A stretch of DNA of 5,963 nt from assembly GCA_031260095.1 (NCBI GenBank), contig JAIRKN010000225.1:1-5963 (forward strand). Direction: 5' to 3'. Shown here in pieces: positions 5,916-5,963 of this stretch (position 1 is the stretch's first letter; each line of letters starts with the position of its first letter). The stretch is from Tannerella sp. GTDB lineage: Bacteria; Bacteroidota; Bacteroidia; Bacteroidales; Tannerellaceae. The translations under genes and the position numbers were made by a program. Under the pieces are notes generated by a model. It did not search any database. It was not told the DNA's origin and saw only the letters and a program-made list of their open reading frames with translations.

Positions 5916-5963
5916 TATTTTTTGAAAATAATATATGGAGATGTACTTTTATTCGGATGTAAA

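Noticed and set aside
5935..5963. Possible start of a divergent plus-strand gene (ATG GAG ATG TAC ...) at the right edge
   Set aside because: Only nine codons are visible, and there is no proper ribosome-binding spacing or perfect TAnnTTTG box, so it cannot be supported from this window.
1..5963. CRISPR arrays, tRNA or rRNA genes, and long direct repeats
   Set aside because: No repeated spacer pattern, cloverleaf or ribosomal RNA sequence was recognised on either strand.

Overview
The window looks like Bacteroidales chromosomal DNA of Bacteroides or Parabacteroides type. The evidence is a long OstA/LptD-family outer-membrane protein whose N-terminal domain and C-terminal end follow the Bacteroidales pattern, a DUF4494 protein, and promoter boxes of the Bacteroidetes TAnnTTTG class. 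The genus cannot be fixed from this sequence alone. Every gene I can support lies on the minus strand, so the window reads right to left.

Right part (about 5915 down to 1091): a probable four-gene operon. A TTTA-N19-TATTTTTG promoter (5885-5915) precedes a DUF4494 protein (5858-5379). Next come a YggS/PROSC-family pyridoxal-phosphate-binding protein (5322-4651), an HDIG-type phosphohydrolase (4599-4057) and a 970-residue LptD-like LPS-assembly protein (4003-1091). The gaps are 51-56 nt. Only the gap before lptD has a credible promoter box of its own, and lptD appears to start at TTG.

Left part (1090 to 1): a graveyard of gene and transposon fragments. Immediately after the lptD stop is a 57-codon open stretch (1090-916) resembling the C-terminal end of a GH29 alpha-L-fucosidase, without its 5' part. 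About 300 nt of non-coding DNA follows. It has a Bacteroidetes-like promoter and two tandem stem / internal-loop / hairpin modules, directly upstream of the first ~60 codons of an IS110-family (DEDD) transposase (617-426). This is where IS110-group elements encode their bridge RNA, so the stretch is a candidate bridge-RNA relic. The IS110 frame is cut after about 60 residues. At about 433 the sequence switches to the C-terminal part of a DDE_Tnp_4 (IS5-like) transposase that runs off the left edge.

The right-hand genes look intact and housekeeping in nature: cofactor homeostasis, a phosphohydrolase and outer-membrane biogenesis. The left third records at least three breakpoints just downstream of lptD. 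The most unusual item is the structured non-coding segment upstream of the truncated IS110 transposase.
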